Shown here: piece after piece, positions 13,424 through 20,330 of the stretch
Layout of the letters: each line of letters begins with the position of its first letter
Numbering within the stretch: position 1 is the stretch's first letter
Virus record (IMG/VR): IMGVR_UViG_3300021389_000126
Span: 1-27,162 of that record
DNA from: a virus
Strand: one strand, 5' to 3'
Length of the DNA: 27,162 nucleotides
Translations under genes and position numbers: made by a program
Notes under the pieces: model-generated
Databases searched by the model: none
Seen by the model: only the letters and a program-made list of their open reading frames with translations
What the model was told of the DNA's origin: nothing

Positions 13424-13801
13424 CTAACTGTATATATAATTTACTATTCTTTCTGCGAACTCTAATACCTCATCCTCTGATGATGGTTTGTCTTTGTAAA
13501 AGTTTACTGCACTAGCAACACTTGACTGTCTAATAATAAACTTCTGTACATCATCAGTCTTTTTAACTGGTGCTGATTGTTGTTGAGGTCTGTTAGGGTT
13601 GTATATCAGCTTGGCATTACCATACTGAGCATTAGTTACCTCAAACTCTATCTCATCTCCTACGTTCTTTTTAAAGTCTCCTTTAGAGTTAAACGTGAAT
13701 GTCTCGCCTGTCGCTAACGTAACCTTGTTTCTAGTGAGTATGCTACCATAACTCTCAAAAGTCCCATTAGGCTCTATGTTAGTAATCTTACCTGTTTTCA
13801 T
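13424..13801 (-). CDS. OB-fold-like accessory protein (125 aa)
   Basis: 125 aa. N-terminal half is beta-rich with the repeated strand-turn pattern TGKITNIEPNGTFES, then LATGETFTFNSKG and VGDEIEFEVT, typical of small OB folds. A Pro/Gln-rich linker (NRPQQQSAPVKK) leads to a C-terminal helical part (EFAERIVNYIYS). It stops 2 nt before the SSB gene. An accessory single-strand-binding or recombination role fits, but the family is not recognised with certainty; hypothetical proteins of this design accompany SSB genes in related phages. Confidence 0.6.
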   Translation of the reverse strand: MKTGKITNIEPNGTFESYGSILTRNKVTLATGETFTFNSKGDFKKNVGDEIEFEVTNAQYGNAKLIYNPNRPQQQSAPVKKTDDVQKFIIRQSSVASAVNFYKDKPSSEDEVLEFAERIVNYIYS

Positions 13802-13913
13802 TTTCTAATTGATTTTGATTAATTTCTAGTAATGCTTCTAATTCTTCTATCCTACTTGCCATTGATTCTATCCTTGCTTGGTATAGTCTTATCAAATCCT
13901 CTGTGTAGGTCAT
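13788..13913 (-). CDS. Small coiled-coil protein (41 aa)
   Basis: ATG at 13913-13911, TAA at 13790-13788. The protein (MTYTEDLIRLYQARIESMAS then RIEELEALLEINQNQLENE) is one continuous amphipathic helix with leucine/isoleucine heptads, a typical short coiled coil. Its ATG overlaps the TGA of the 47-aa gene (ATGA), and its 3' end overlaps the OB-fold gene by 14 nt. Function unknown. Confidence 0.6.
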   Translation of the reverse strand: MTYTEDLIRLYQARIESMASRIEELEALLEINQNQLENENR

Positions 13914-14053
13914 ATCTCTAATGATTTAAGCTCCTTTCTAAATAGAGATAGTTGGTATTCAGTTTCCTCTAGCTTTCTAGTGTGGTAATCCTCTGCCCAC
14001 TCTAGGTTTTTGATGTTTTCTTGCAGGATTCCTGCCAGTTGTTCATTTGTCAT
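13910..14053 (-). CDS. Small helical protein (47 aa)
   Basis: ATG at 14053-14051, TGA at 13912-13910. Sequence features: MTNEQLAGILQENIKNLEWA, then RKLEETEYQLSLFRKEL; charged helix likely forming a coiled coil. It is the first gene after a good host-type promoter at 14082-14113 and a leader with AAAAACAGA. It pairs with the 41-aa protein through an ATGA overlap, so the two may form a heteromeric coiled coil. Function unknown. Confidence 0.6.
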   Translation of the reverse strand: MTNEQLAGILQENIKNLEWAEDYHTRKLEETEYQLSLFRKELKSLEI

Positions 14054-14081
14054 AATATCTGTTTTTAAGATTAATATGGTT

Positions 14082-14113
14082 GCAAGATATAAAAAATTCT
14101 TAATAACACAAAA
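14082..14113 (-). promoter_or_regulatory. Bacteroidota-type promoter for the SSB-helicase operon
   Basis: Minus strand: TTTTG (14113-14109), 19-nt spacer, TATCTTGC (14089-14082), close to TTTG-N19-TAnnTTTG. It follows directly on the terminator at 14120-14152 and precedes the ATG at 14053 by about 28 nt, so it probably starts the operon that runs from the two coiled-coil genes to the SSB and beyond. Confidence 0.6.
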
Positions 14114-14119
14114 TAATAT

Positions 14120-14152
14120 AAAAAAAAAGAGATACTAAGTTAATAGTACCTC
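14120..14152 (-). terminator. Rho-independent terminator after ninG
   Basis: Minus strand: GAGGTACT pairs with AGTATCTC, an 8-bp stem with one G-T pair and an 8-nt loop, followed directly by nine T residues. It lies about 50 nt downstream of the ninG stop (14204). The stretch 14153-14203 holds no gene that I can support. Confidence 0.75.
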
Positions 14153-14203
14153 CTTTTCTACAGATTTAAGACAAATGTCAGACAGACACTCCAAATGTAA
14201 CAC

Positions 14204-14587
14204 TTATTGTTCCAACTCCAATAACTTTTTTTTATAAATTTCTATCATATCCTGTAATTCCCAGTCTTTTAGTTTGACCATAGTTCTACTCTTAGCTAAT
14301 AGCTCATCAGCTTTCTCTTGTCCTAAGTGTTTAGCAAATAAGTATTGCTCTCCATATCGGTAAACATTACAAGCCATACATTGGACTTCTACGTTTTCCT
14401 CATCCCATCTAGTAGCATAATGCTTTCTAGACATAAAGTGTCCTGCTTGTAAGTTTTTCCAATGGTCTTTCTTACCACAAGTAACACACTCTGCTATACC
14501 ATTCTTTGCATATCGCTTCCTGATATATTCAGAGAATACTTTGTCTAGGTAGTTTACAATTGTCTTTCTGCTTGGTTTTTTAGGCAT
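14204..14587 (-). CDS. ninG: NinG/Rap-like recombination endonuclease (127 aa)
   Basis: Member of the lambda NinG (Rap) family, structure-specific endonucleases acting on recombination intermediates. Zinc-binding C34-x-x-C37 (AECVTCGK), H50 in LQAGHFMSRKH, then C70-x-x-C73 in VQCMACNVYRYGE form an HNH-like site; the order CVTCGK, W-x-x-LQAGHF-x-SR, N-x-x-x-QC-x-x-CN, G-E-x-x-x-F is the family signature. Lambda NinG is longer, about 200 aa; this is the core domain. Start ATG 14587-14585 follows the 75-aa gene with no gap. A terminator follows. Confidence 0.88.
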   Translation of the reverse strand: MPKKPSRKTIVNYLDKVFSEYIRKRYAKNGIAECVTCGKKDHWKNLQAGHFMSRKHYATRWDEENVEVQCMACNVYRYGEQYLFAKHLGQEKADELLAKSRTMVKLKDWELQDMIEIYKKKLLELEQ

Positions 14588-14815
14588 CTAATATCCGTCT
14601 TGGTGTTGTAAGAGTAGCTTACCAGTATCAAAGTCTAGGTCTTTTATAGCTCTGTAGATTATCCTAGAATTTTTTTTTACTTCTTGCTTCTCAGCCTTAG
14701 TACTGTCTGAACCCAAGTTCGTGTACATAATAGCATCTAACTCTAAGAGTTGGTTAATCCTTTCTACTACTGTTTTCTGATAATCCTCTGCAATTCTTAG
14801 TATTTCTTCTCTCAT
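14588..14815 (-). CDS. Helical hypothetical protein (75 aa)
   Basis: 75 aa, mostly helical: REEILRIAEDYQKTVVERIN then QLLELDAIMYTNL, and a basic segment AEKQEVKKNSRIIYRA. No known motif. It is the first gene downstream of the AT-rich repeat region (14824-14908) and abuts ninG directly, so it is probably co-translated with it. Possibly a partner of NinG; no direct evidence. Confidence 0.6.
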   Translation of the reverse strand: MREEILRIAEDYQKTVVERINQLLELDAIMYTNLGSDSTKAEKQEVKKNSRIIYRAIKDLDFDTGKLLLQHQDGY

Positions 14816-14823
14816 AATTTGAC

Positions 14824-14908
14824 TATAGTATAATACTATATATAGTTTATTATTATTATTAATTATATATAAATATAATATATATTATAGTATAATACTA
14901 TATATAGT
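14824..14908 (-). repeat. Two 23-bp direct repeats in an extremely AT-rich intergenic region; possible replication origin
   Basis: The gap 14816-14971 between the lysis and replication modules is nearly all A and T. Identical 23-nt copies lie at 14824-14846 and 14886-14908, 62 bp apart. Each contains the perfect palindrome ACTATATATAGT (14835-14846 and 14897-14908) and a second near-palindrome AGTATAATACT. Iteron-like repeats with easily melted DNA suit an origin; a regulatory site is the alternative. The strand is nominal. Confidence 0.6.
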
Positions 14909-14947
14909 ATAATAAAAAATAGGGTTTTTGTATATTATAGAAAAATA

Positions 14948-14971
14948 ATAACCTAGAAAGTTATTAACAAC
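14948..14971 (-). terminator. Weak hairpin after the holin-like gene
   Basis: Minus strand: AATAAC, 7-nt loop, GTTATT, then ATTTTTC, directly after the stop of the 141-aa holin-like gene. The stem is only 6 bp and A/T rich, so termination would be weak. Confidence 0.35.
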
Positions 14972-15397
14972 TTATCTATTCTCTTTTTTAGCACTACCAA
15001 AATAGTAACCAAATATAGACAGAGCAACACCCTCTACAATACCTAAGAGGTGTATAAAGATTTCTTTGTTAGACTCAGGTACTTGTGTAGTAACTACTGT
15101 ATAAACCAAGAAAGCAAATGCTAGTAATCCTACAATTCCTGTTGCATTAAACATCCAATCAGTACCATAGCGTCTTAGCTTTACTTCACGATTCCTAGCT
15201 GAATCTCTATCGCTTACTTCTATTCTATAAGCCTCTAGGGACTCGTTTAAGAGCCTTTCTCTATCCTCAGGTGTCAGACTATCATCTCCATCTAGAATGT
15301 CTCTTACAATGCCTAAAACACCATCTTTAGGTAAAATTCCTGATAGCTTCCCTACAATCTTTCCTAGCTTAGTGTCTTTAAAAGGTTTCTTATCCAT
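14972..15397 (-). CDS. Holin-like protein with two membrane segments (141 aa)
   Basis: 141 aa. N-terminal soluble part: LGKIVGKLSGILPKDG, then GIVRDILDGDDSLTPEDRER and a helix with EVSDRDSARNREVKLRRYG. Two hydrophobic segments follow, WMFNATGIVGLLAFAFLVYT and IHLLGIVEGVALSIFGYYFG, with a basic end KKENR. This layout, including the 'R-D-S-A-R-x-R-E' helix before the membrane part, is that of the phage three-helix holin group (GTA-type holins). It would permeabilise the inner membrane. The gene overlaps the M15 endolysin by 8 nt, as expected for a lysis cassette. Confidence 0.75.
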   Translation of the reverse strand: MDKKPFKDTKLGKIVGKLSGILPKDGVLGIVRDILDGDDSLTPEDRERLLNESLEAYRIEVSDRDSARNREVKLRRYGTDWMFNATGIVGLLAFAFLVYTVVTTQVPESNKEIFIHLLGIVEGVALSIFGYYFGSAKKENR

Positions 15398-15746
15398 ATA
15401 CCCAAGTTACATTAGCAGGCTTATTAGGGTCGTTATCAACGTGTATAAATGTCTTAGCTATTCCTATCCTAGTAAATCCTACTTTTAGAAGTGATGTGAT
15501 TATCTTATGTCGCTTCACGCTATCTGTACAAGCTATATCTGCAGCGTGTCCTATAGTGTGAGATGAGTTATCTACTCCTCCTACTTTCTTGTTATGCTCT
15601 AGAGTTCTAAAACCACTAGTAATCCTAAAAGAACAATCAGCAAGAGAGCGTGCTTGGTCAAGTCTACTTAAAAACTCCTTATCCATAGCTTCACCACTTC
15701 CAACCAAATCAGGACTATCAAACTCAGAAAGTTTAAAATATTTCAT
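15390..15746 (-). CDS. Endolysin, peptidase M15-like (118 aa)
   Basis: Peptidoglycan-cleaving zinc peptidase of the M15 (D-Ala-D-Ala carboxypeptidase, L-alanoyl-D-glutamate endopeptidase) fold. ITSGFRT at 42-48 is the entry motif; S62-H63-x-x-G-x-A-x-D70 (SSHTIGHAADIAC) gives two zinc ligands; H102 in FIHVD gives the third. 118 aa is the usual size of the single-domain Peptidase_M15_3 members. No signal peptide, so export depends on a holin. Neighbours are a single-membrane-segment protein and the holin-like gene, both overlapping it by a few bases. Confidence 0.88.
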   Translation of the reverse strand: MKYFKLSEFDSPDLVGSGEAMDKEFLSRLDQARSLADCSFRITSGFRTLEHNKKVGGVDNSSHTIGHAADIACTDSVKRHKIITSLLKVGFTRIGIAKTFIHVDNDPNKPANVTWVYG

Positions 15747-15901
15747 AGAATTTTACCAATTAACATACTCGTTAGAATCATTATAAGCATCCAAAATAAA
15801 CCAAACTCAAACTTGTTCCAAATAGAACCGTTTTTCTTTTTATGTAACCATAGTTTTAATTCTATGTATTTGAATACTACTAAGTCTATATACTTTCTCA
15901 T
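15743..15901 (-). CDS. Small membrane protein of the lysis region (52 aa)
   Basis: ATG at 15901-15899, TGA at 15745-15743. A basic amphipathic N-terminal half (RKYIDLVVFKYIELKLWLHK then KKNGSIWNKF) is followed by one hydrophobic segment (FGLFWMLIMILTSMLIGKIL) that ends the protein. Both junctions are ATGA overlaps, with the 94-aa gene and the endolysin, so it is translated with them. A holin partner or spanin-like role is possible; no lipobox is present. Confidence 0.65.
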   Translation of the reverse strand: MRKYIDLVVFKYIELKLWLHKKKNGSIWNKFEFGLFWMLIMILTSMLIGKIL

Positions 15902-16182
15902 TTTTTTATGATTTCGTTAATCCTCTTTAAATCTTTTCTTACTCTTTCCCTTTCTAACTTAACCTCTAATATCTCTCCTTCAAGTACTCTAATGTCTGGG
16001 AATACATAATTGTTTTGATTGTATCTTAATCCTTGTATCTCGTTTTCTGTGTCTGTTATTCTGCCTTCTAAATGAGTGTACAACAATACTGCACTACCAA
16101 CAAGTATGACTATCTGTATAAGCCATTTTATGTTTATAGATATTCCTGCATCGTCATTTAATTTAGGCAGATTTTCTCCCAT
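15898..16182 (-). CDS. Membrane-anchored coiled-coil protein of the lysis region (94 aa)
   Basis: 94 aa. After a short polar start there is one membrane segment, IKWLIQIVILVGSAVLLYTH, then a charged helical tail with LEGRITDTENEIQGLRYNQ and LEVKLERERVRKDLKRINEI. One N-terminal anchor with a long coiled coil on the other side is the plan of inner-membrane spanins (Rz-like), though many small phage membrane proteins share it. It overlaps the 58-aa holin-like gene upstream and the 52-aa gene downstream. Confidence 0.65.
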   Translation of the reverse strand: MGENLPKLNDDAGISINIKWLIQIVILVGSAVLLYTHLEGRITDTENEIQGLRYNQNNYVFPDIRVLEGEILEVKLERERVRKDLKRINEIIKK

Positions 16183-16339
16183 TAATCTTTTTCTTCAAAA
16201 GGTAGAATAATTCTTTTCCTAATAGACCAAAGAAACCACCGACAAGACCAATCATAGCGGCTTGTGCTACACCCATAATAGTTATTGTTGATAGGGTTGT
16301 AAACATAAACCCACTTATAAAAGATATTTTATTGTCCAT
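16163..16339 (-). CDS. Small holin-like protein (58 aa)
   Basis: ATG at 16339-16337, TAA at 16165-16163. Two hydrophobic stretches, FISGFMFTTLSTITIMG and AAMIGLVGGFFGLLGKEL, are linked by a short turn and followed by a basic tail KKKINGRK: short, two helices, positive C-terminus, the usual design of class II holins. It is the first gene after the tail fibre and the strong hairpin at 16342-16378, and overlaps the 94-aa gene by 20 nt. With the 141-aa protein there are therefore two holin candidates in the cassette; one may be an antiholin. Confidence 0.68.
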   Translation of the reverse strand: MDNKISFISGFMFTTLSTITIMGVAQAAMIGLVGGFFGLLGKELFYLLKKKINGRKSA

Positions 16340-16341
16340 AG

Positions 16342-16378
16342 TTTAAATGGGGGGCTTTTACACCCCCTTTTATTTAAA
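16342..16378. terminator. Strong hairpin between tail fibre and lysis genes
   Basis: GGGGG at 16349-16354 faces CCCCC at 16363-16367, and outside these TTTAAAT (16342-16348) is inverted as ATTTAAA (16372-16378). The run of T residues after the stem is better on the plus strand (TTTTATTT) than on the minus strand (ATTTAAA), although all genes are on the minus strand. It may act as a bidirectional or partial terminator after the tail fibre gene. Confidence 0.5.
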
Positions 16379-19058
16379 ATTGATTAGCAAATGCCATATA
16401 AATCCAATCCTCGCCTATACCATTATATCTAACTGATGTCATAGTGAATCCATTTGAATCAAAATCAGGAGTATTTTCAATTCTTTCAAAATCTGATTTG
16501 TTTGCTAATAACTCTCCATCTGTTCTTTTGTTATCAGCAATAGCCCAATCACTCGTTGCATTTGTCCTTTTTAACATAACAAAAGCTGGTTCAAAACCTA
16601 CGTTTATTGACTGCGTACTACCATTACCACTATAACTACCAAACTTGCTGAATCCTGCAACCTCTGCAAAGCAGTAGGCTATAAATTGCAAAGTACTGCT
16701 ACTTGATATGCTATAAAATAAATTATCTGTTGGTATATAATTTGAAGGATAATCGCCTTTTGCTGCAGTAGTATTTAAAAATAAATAATCAGCAGAACCA
16801 TCAATAGCAGTAGTTAATACTATCCAATCTCCAACAGCATTTCTACCTTTGTAAATAATCATTTTAGGAGCTGAACCTAAACCGTGTCCGACACTTGCGC
16901 CATCTGTTCCATTAGCCGTATAAGAAACAATACTAAACCCAGCAGCAGGATTTGCACTAACAACAGAAGGAATACTACCGTTACTGTTTATAGCAGGTAA
17001 TTCTGCTCCTTTCCAACACCAAGCTACTATTCCGTAGCCACTACCGTTTACGTCATTATCACTACCAACAGTAAAACCATTAGGGTCAAAAGACTGTAAA
17101 GTATCACTTGCAAAACTTTCTGCATTAGTAATGTTTGAAAACAATCTATTTCCAGCACCTCTAATACTATCAAGTAATTGATGATAATTTGTTGTATCTC
17201 TGTTTTTAAACCAAACTAAATCAGGCTGAAATCCTACACTTGTAACACTCTGCGTACCACCATTCCCTGTATAAGTAACAGTATTAAAACTATCTTCTAA
17301 AGTAGGTTCTACTGTTGTAGGGTCAGCAGCAAATGCCATATAGATGTATGAACCTCCGCTTGCATTACAAAATGCTCCACCGTTTAATACCTCAAAACCA
17401 TTTTCTAAGAAATTAACAAAATCTAATGCATCAGTAACTTGAAGGTCTTTTTCGCTGTCAGATGCGTTAGCAAGCAAAAATAAATTATTAGGGTTTGTGT
17501 TGTCTCTTTTGTTATCTAACATAAACCAATTACCCGTGCTATCTGTACGTTTAATCATAACAAAAGCAGGCTCAAATCCTGTTATAATAGTATTACCACT
17601 TGCTCCTGTACCAACATACGAACCAAAAGATGAAAAGCCTTCTACTTCTGCGAAACAGTAGGCTATGTAAGGAGCGGAAGCATTATGTCCTGTTCCGTTG
17701 TTTAAAGTTATTTGAGTTGAATTAGAACCTAACACAGAGTAATTAATAAACGCATCAGTAAGATTTAAAAATCCAACCTTAGTAGGTATTGATGAGTGCC
17801 AAACATTCCAAGATTCAGTTGCGTTTGTTCTTTTAAAAATCATAACACTTGGAGCAACATCTAAACCGTGACCTACCGTTGCACCACTAACCCCATTTCC
17901 TGTATAACTAACAATACTAAACCCTGCTTCTGTATTAGCAGATACTTGACTTGTTATTGTACCGTCTGTGTTTGTTACTGCTGCACCTCCTGCTTTAAAG
18001 TTCCAAGCAACGTATTCCTCTCCAGACTTATTAGTAAGCCTACCTGCTTCTGTTCCTACAAAACCAGTTCCTACTGTAAATCCATCTGAATCAAAAGAGT
18101 CAAGTTGGTCTGTAAAGGTATTTTCTCCATTAGTTAAATTAGAAAATAATTGTGAATTTTTACCCCTTACTGAATCAATCCAAGAATGGTGGTCAACAGT
18201 CCCTGTTCTATTTTTTATCCAAACTAAATCAGGTTGAAATCCTAAGCCTGTTATTGGAAGCGATGAATTTGTCCCTGTATATAAAACAGTATTAAAATGC
18301 TCACTTGGTACAATAGTAGGTGTACAATATTCTTCTGTGTATAACGCTTCTACTTCGTAAGGTCTTAATGCTCTGTTGAATATTCTTACTTGGTCTATTG
18401 AGCCGTCAAAAACATTTCCTACTTGTGAAGTGTTTTGAAAATATGTATGTCCTATTCTAAAAGTTCCTTCTATTGTAGACAATGAAGTATTATTAGCAGT
18501 ATTTGGAGTAGTTAAAATTTCCTCATTATCTATATACATTTTAACAAAAGAACCTGTACCATAAGAACCATTAAAAATTAGCACAAGATTATGCCAATTA
18601 TTGTCGTCATAAGAATCATTACTTGTTAATATATATACAGCCCCGCCGTTATTAGCTTGGTATCCACCATAAATTCTACCGTCAGATAACATTATAGCAG
18701 AAGCCCAAGAATAGCGACCGCTTACTCCATAAGGAGAAACTGTAAATAAAAATTTATAATCTGATTGAGTGCCTCCTTTAAACCATAAACTTACAGTTCT
18801 CAAATTAGCAACTGTTGGTGTATATGTTGTATTTATAGCACTTGTACTACCATTAAAAACACCCGCTTGACCAAACTGTCCTGTACCATAAGTAACATTA
18901 CTTGCAGTACCGTCATAGTTTCCACTTACATCAGTAGCATCGCCATTTAATTGATACAAAGCAACACCACCACCATCTGGAAATGGGTTGTATAAATCTA
19001 CTGTATTAGTACAACCGCCACCGCCTGCGTCATTTGATTTGATTAATCTATTGTTCAT
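16374..19058 (-). CDS. Large tail fibre with LamG-like domain and duplicated beta modules (894 aa)
   Basis: 894 aa. A Gly-rich start precedes a LamG/concanavalin-like domain at about 28-243, with GVALYQLNGDATDVSGNYDG, SLWFKGG, DNNWHNLVLIFNGS, and the closing IDQVRIFNRALRPYEVEALY, typical of Laminin_G_3 domains that bind sugars. The rest consists of modules in the order A-B-C-A-B-C, with starts near residues 252, 378, 472, 587, 704 and 802. A modules have GFQPDLVW-x-KNR and DS(V/I)RG; B modules FSIVSYT-x-NG and VGHGL; C modules GFEPAFVM-x-KRT. This repeat type is known from phage tail fibres. Likely the receptor-binding fibre. Confidence 0.85.
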   Translation of the reverse strand: MNNRLIKSNDAGGGGCTNTVDLYNPFPDGGGVALYQLNGDATDVSGNYDGTASNVTYGTGQFGQAGVFNGSTSAINTTYTPTVANLRTVSLWFKGGTQSDYKFLFTVSPYGVSGRYSWASAIMLSDGRIYGGYQANNGGAVYILTSNDSYDDNNWHNLVLIFNGSYGTGSFVKMYIDNEEILTTPNTANNTSLSTIEGTFRIGHTYFQNTSQVGNVFDGSIDQVRIFNRALRPYEVEALYTEEYCTPTIVPSEHFNTVLYTGTNSSLPITGLGFQPDLVWIKNRTGTVDHHSWIDSVRGKNSQLFSNLTNGENTFTDQLDSFDSDGFTVGTGFVGTEAGRLTNKSGEEYVAWNFKAGGAAVTNTDGTITSQVSANTEAGFSIVSYTGNGVSGATVGHGLDVAPSVMIFKRTNATESWNVWHSSIPTKVGFLNLTDAFINYSVLGSNSTQITLNNGTGHNASAPYIAYCFAEVEGFSSFGSYVGTGASGNTIITGFEPAFVMIKRTDSTGNWFMLDNKRDNTNPNNLFLLANASDSEKDLQVTDALDFVNFLENGFEVLNGGAFCNASGGSYIYMAFAADPTTVEPTLEDSFNTVTYTGNGGTQSVTSVGFQPDLVWFKNRDTTNYHQLLDSIRGAGNRLFSNITNAESFASDTLQSFDPNGFTVGSDNDVNGSGYGIVAWCWKGAELPAINSNGSIPSVVSANPAAGFSIVSYTANGTDGASVGHGLGSAPKMIIYKGRNAVGDWIVLTTAIDGSADYLFLNTTAAKGDYPSNYIPTDNLFYSISSSSTLQFIAYCFAEVAGFSKFGSYSGNGSTQSINVGFEPAFVMLKRTNATSDWAIADNKRTDGELLANKSDFERIENTPDFDSNGFTMTSVRYNGIGEDWIYMAFANQF

Positions 19059-19059
19059 A

Positions 19060-19617
19060 CTATTCAGTTAATGGTTCAACTTCATCTAAACTTGGCTGCG
19101 GATAAAATGCGTGTGTGTATCTTAATACTTCTTCTACTGTTGTTAATGCGTTAATTTCTGTTTCAAATGTATCTGACTTTGTTACTATGTCAAGTCTTTC
19201 GTCTGCTATTTCTTGTGGTATCTCAACTGCTCTTTCAGCAAGTCTTGTAACATACCAATCAGTAGGCGATAATAATTTACCAGCTTCTGTTTTAATAGCT
19301 TGTATCTTGCTTGCTTTTAACTCTGCAATGTCATAGTTAGGTTTTGTTTCAATAACATTTCCTTCTTCGTCTAATACATCGTGTGTACCCTCTAAGTCAA
19401 TAGCAACTACATCGTAAGTAAACTTATCTCCGTCAAAGTACATAGCAGAAAGCCTTTCACTAAACTTGTCGTATTGTGGTGTAACTACATCGTAGAAACC
19501 AAACTCTGTAGGGTCAGCTACTTTTCTAAAGTTTAAGTGTAAACCGTTCTCGTCTTCCCATACGTTAGGAAGCCTTCTAAATGTTTTAATGTTACCGTTT
19601 ATTTCTATTGCTTTCAT
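19060..19617 (-). CDS. Tail fibre assembly-like protein (185 aa)
   Basis: 185 aa. The N-terminal part has KAIEINGNIKTFRRLPNVWE and a beta-rich stretch with FGFYDVVTPQYDKF; the C-terminal half is helical, with ELKASKIQAIKTEAGKLLS, PTDWYVTRLAERAVEIPQEI and VLRYTHAFYP. The motif L-x-x-T-D-W-Y-V-x-R is the helical element typical of tail fibre assembly and small fibre-tip proteins (the 'L..TDWy..R..e.g..ip' pattern). It stops 1 nt before the 894-aa fibre gene. A chaperone role for that fibre is likely but unproved. Confidence 0.65.
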   Translation of the reverse strand: MKAIEINGNIKTFRRLPNVWEDENGLHLNFRKVADPTEFGFYDVVTPQYDKFSERLSAMYFDGDKFTYDVVAIDLEGTHDVLDEEGNVIETKPNYDIAELKASKIQAIKTEAGKLLSPTDWYVTRLAERAVEIPQEIADERLDIVTKSDTFETEINALTTVEEVLRYTHAFYPQPSLDEVEPLTE

Positions 19618-19620
19618 ATC

Positions 19621-20124
19621 TTATTGTTGTTGTGAAATTGATGTCCAATACTCGCCTGTTGCCGTAACAACAACTTGGATAAAGTTAATTCCTGTGGTTG
19701 GTGTTCCTGCTATAATCTTAGTTCCTGTTGGTAATGTAAAACTGTTACCGTCAGCGTTAATGATTAAATCTTTAACCATTCCAACTTGAGCGTTGCTATA
19801 TGTAAATGCAGTAGTTCCAGTTAGTGTCTTAGTAAATACTTGTGCAGTACTAAAATTCACATCAGAAGCACCAATTCCAGCACTTGTTGTAAATTCAGTA
19901 CCTAATTTAGCATAGGTAATAGAATCATCATTCAAACTTACTACTACTGCCCCTGTTGTAGGGGAAGCGGTTAGTCCACCTGAACCTGTTACCGAATTTA
20001 CATCTCCCATATCATCGGAGTATAATTCAGTAAAGTTGTCATTTACTTTGTCAAAAGCATCTCTTAATGGGTCTCCTGTACCATCATTAGCAACGCTTCC
20101 GATATTAATTAGTTGTTGTGCCAT
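19621..20124 (-). CDS. Short tail fibre-like protein (167 aa)
   Basis: 167 aa. The start AQQLINIGSVANDGTGDPLR then DAFDKVNDNFTELY is a widespread attachment motif at the N-terminus of phage fibre and tail-associated proteins ('iN-i-G-x-x-x-N-D-G-t-G-D-x-l-R-x-A-f-x-K-v-N-x-N-F-x-E-L-y'). The rest is Gly/Thr/Ser-rich beta sequence with VVVSLNDDSITYAKLGTEF, another fibre-type repeat element. It precedes the assembly-like gene by 3 nt. Probably a virion-attached adaptor or fibre. Confidence 0.78.
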   Translation of the reverse strand: MAQQLINIGSVANDGTGDPLRDAFDKVNDNFTELYSDDMGDVNSVTGSGGLTASPTTGAVVVSLNDDSITYAKLGTEFTTSAGIGASDVNFSTAQVFTKTLTGTTAFTYSNAQVGMVKDLIINADGNSFTLPTGTKIIAGTPTTGINFIQVVVTATGEYWTSISQQQ

Positions 20125-20138
20125 TTTTTTATTTGTTT

Positions 20139-20330
20139 TTAATTATGAGTTAAGTCTGCGGTTAATATTGTACTGTCTGCAGTATAGTGACCATTGTCTG
20201 CAGTTATTCTCCAACAAGGTGGTGCTGATAAATGGTTTACTGCATTTGCACTCCATATGATGTCCACTCCCCAACTTTCATTGGTAACCATATGACAGTA
20301 AACCTTGCCCCAAGCTATACTATTTGCCAT
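20139..20330 (-). CDS. Small probable structural protein (63 aa)
   Basis: 63 aa. Opens MANSIAWGKVYCHMVTNESW, then IIWSANAVNHLSAPPCWRIT, ending with a beta-like ADNGHYTADSTILTADLT. Two Cys and four Trp in 63 residues suggest a compact fold. The gene lies between the small basic 31-aa protein and the short fibre in the structural operon. I do not recognise a defined family; a minor head-neck or fibre-adaptor protein is a guess from position. Confidence 0.6.
   Translation of the reverse strand: MANSIAWGKVYCHMVTNESWGVDIIWSANAVNHLSAPPCWRITADNGHYTADSTILTADLTHN

Noticed and set aside
14816-14971. CRISPR-like or tRNA-like structure in the AT-rich gap
   Set aside because: Only two repeat copies, no spacer regularity, no cloverleaf; no tRNA or CRISPR array was seen anywhere in the window.
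2184-20260. Open frames of 60-96 aa on the plus strand, for example 2184-2399, 2715-2933, 5220-5411, 8761-8985, 13288-13515, 17868-18237, 19115-19336 and 20036-20260
   Set aside because: All lie opposite well-supported minus-strand genes, have low-complexity or Ser/Cys/Tyr-rich translations typical of antisense frames, and lack any operon context.
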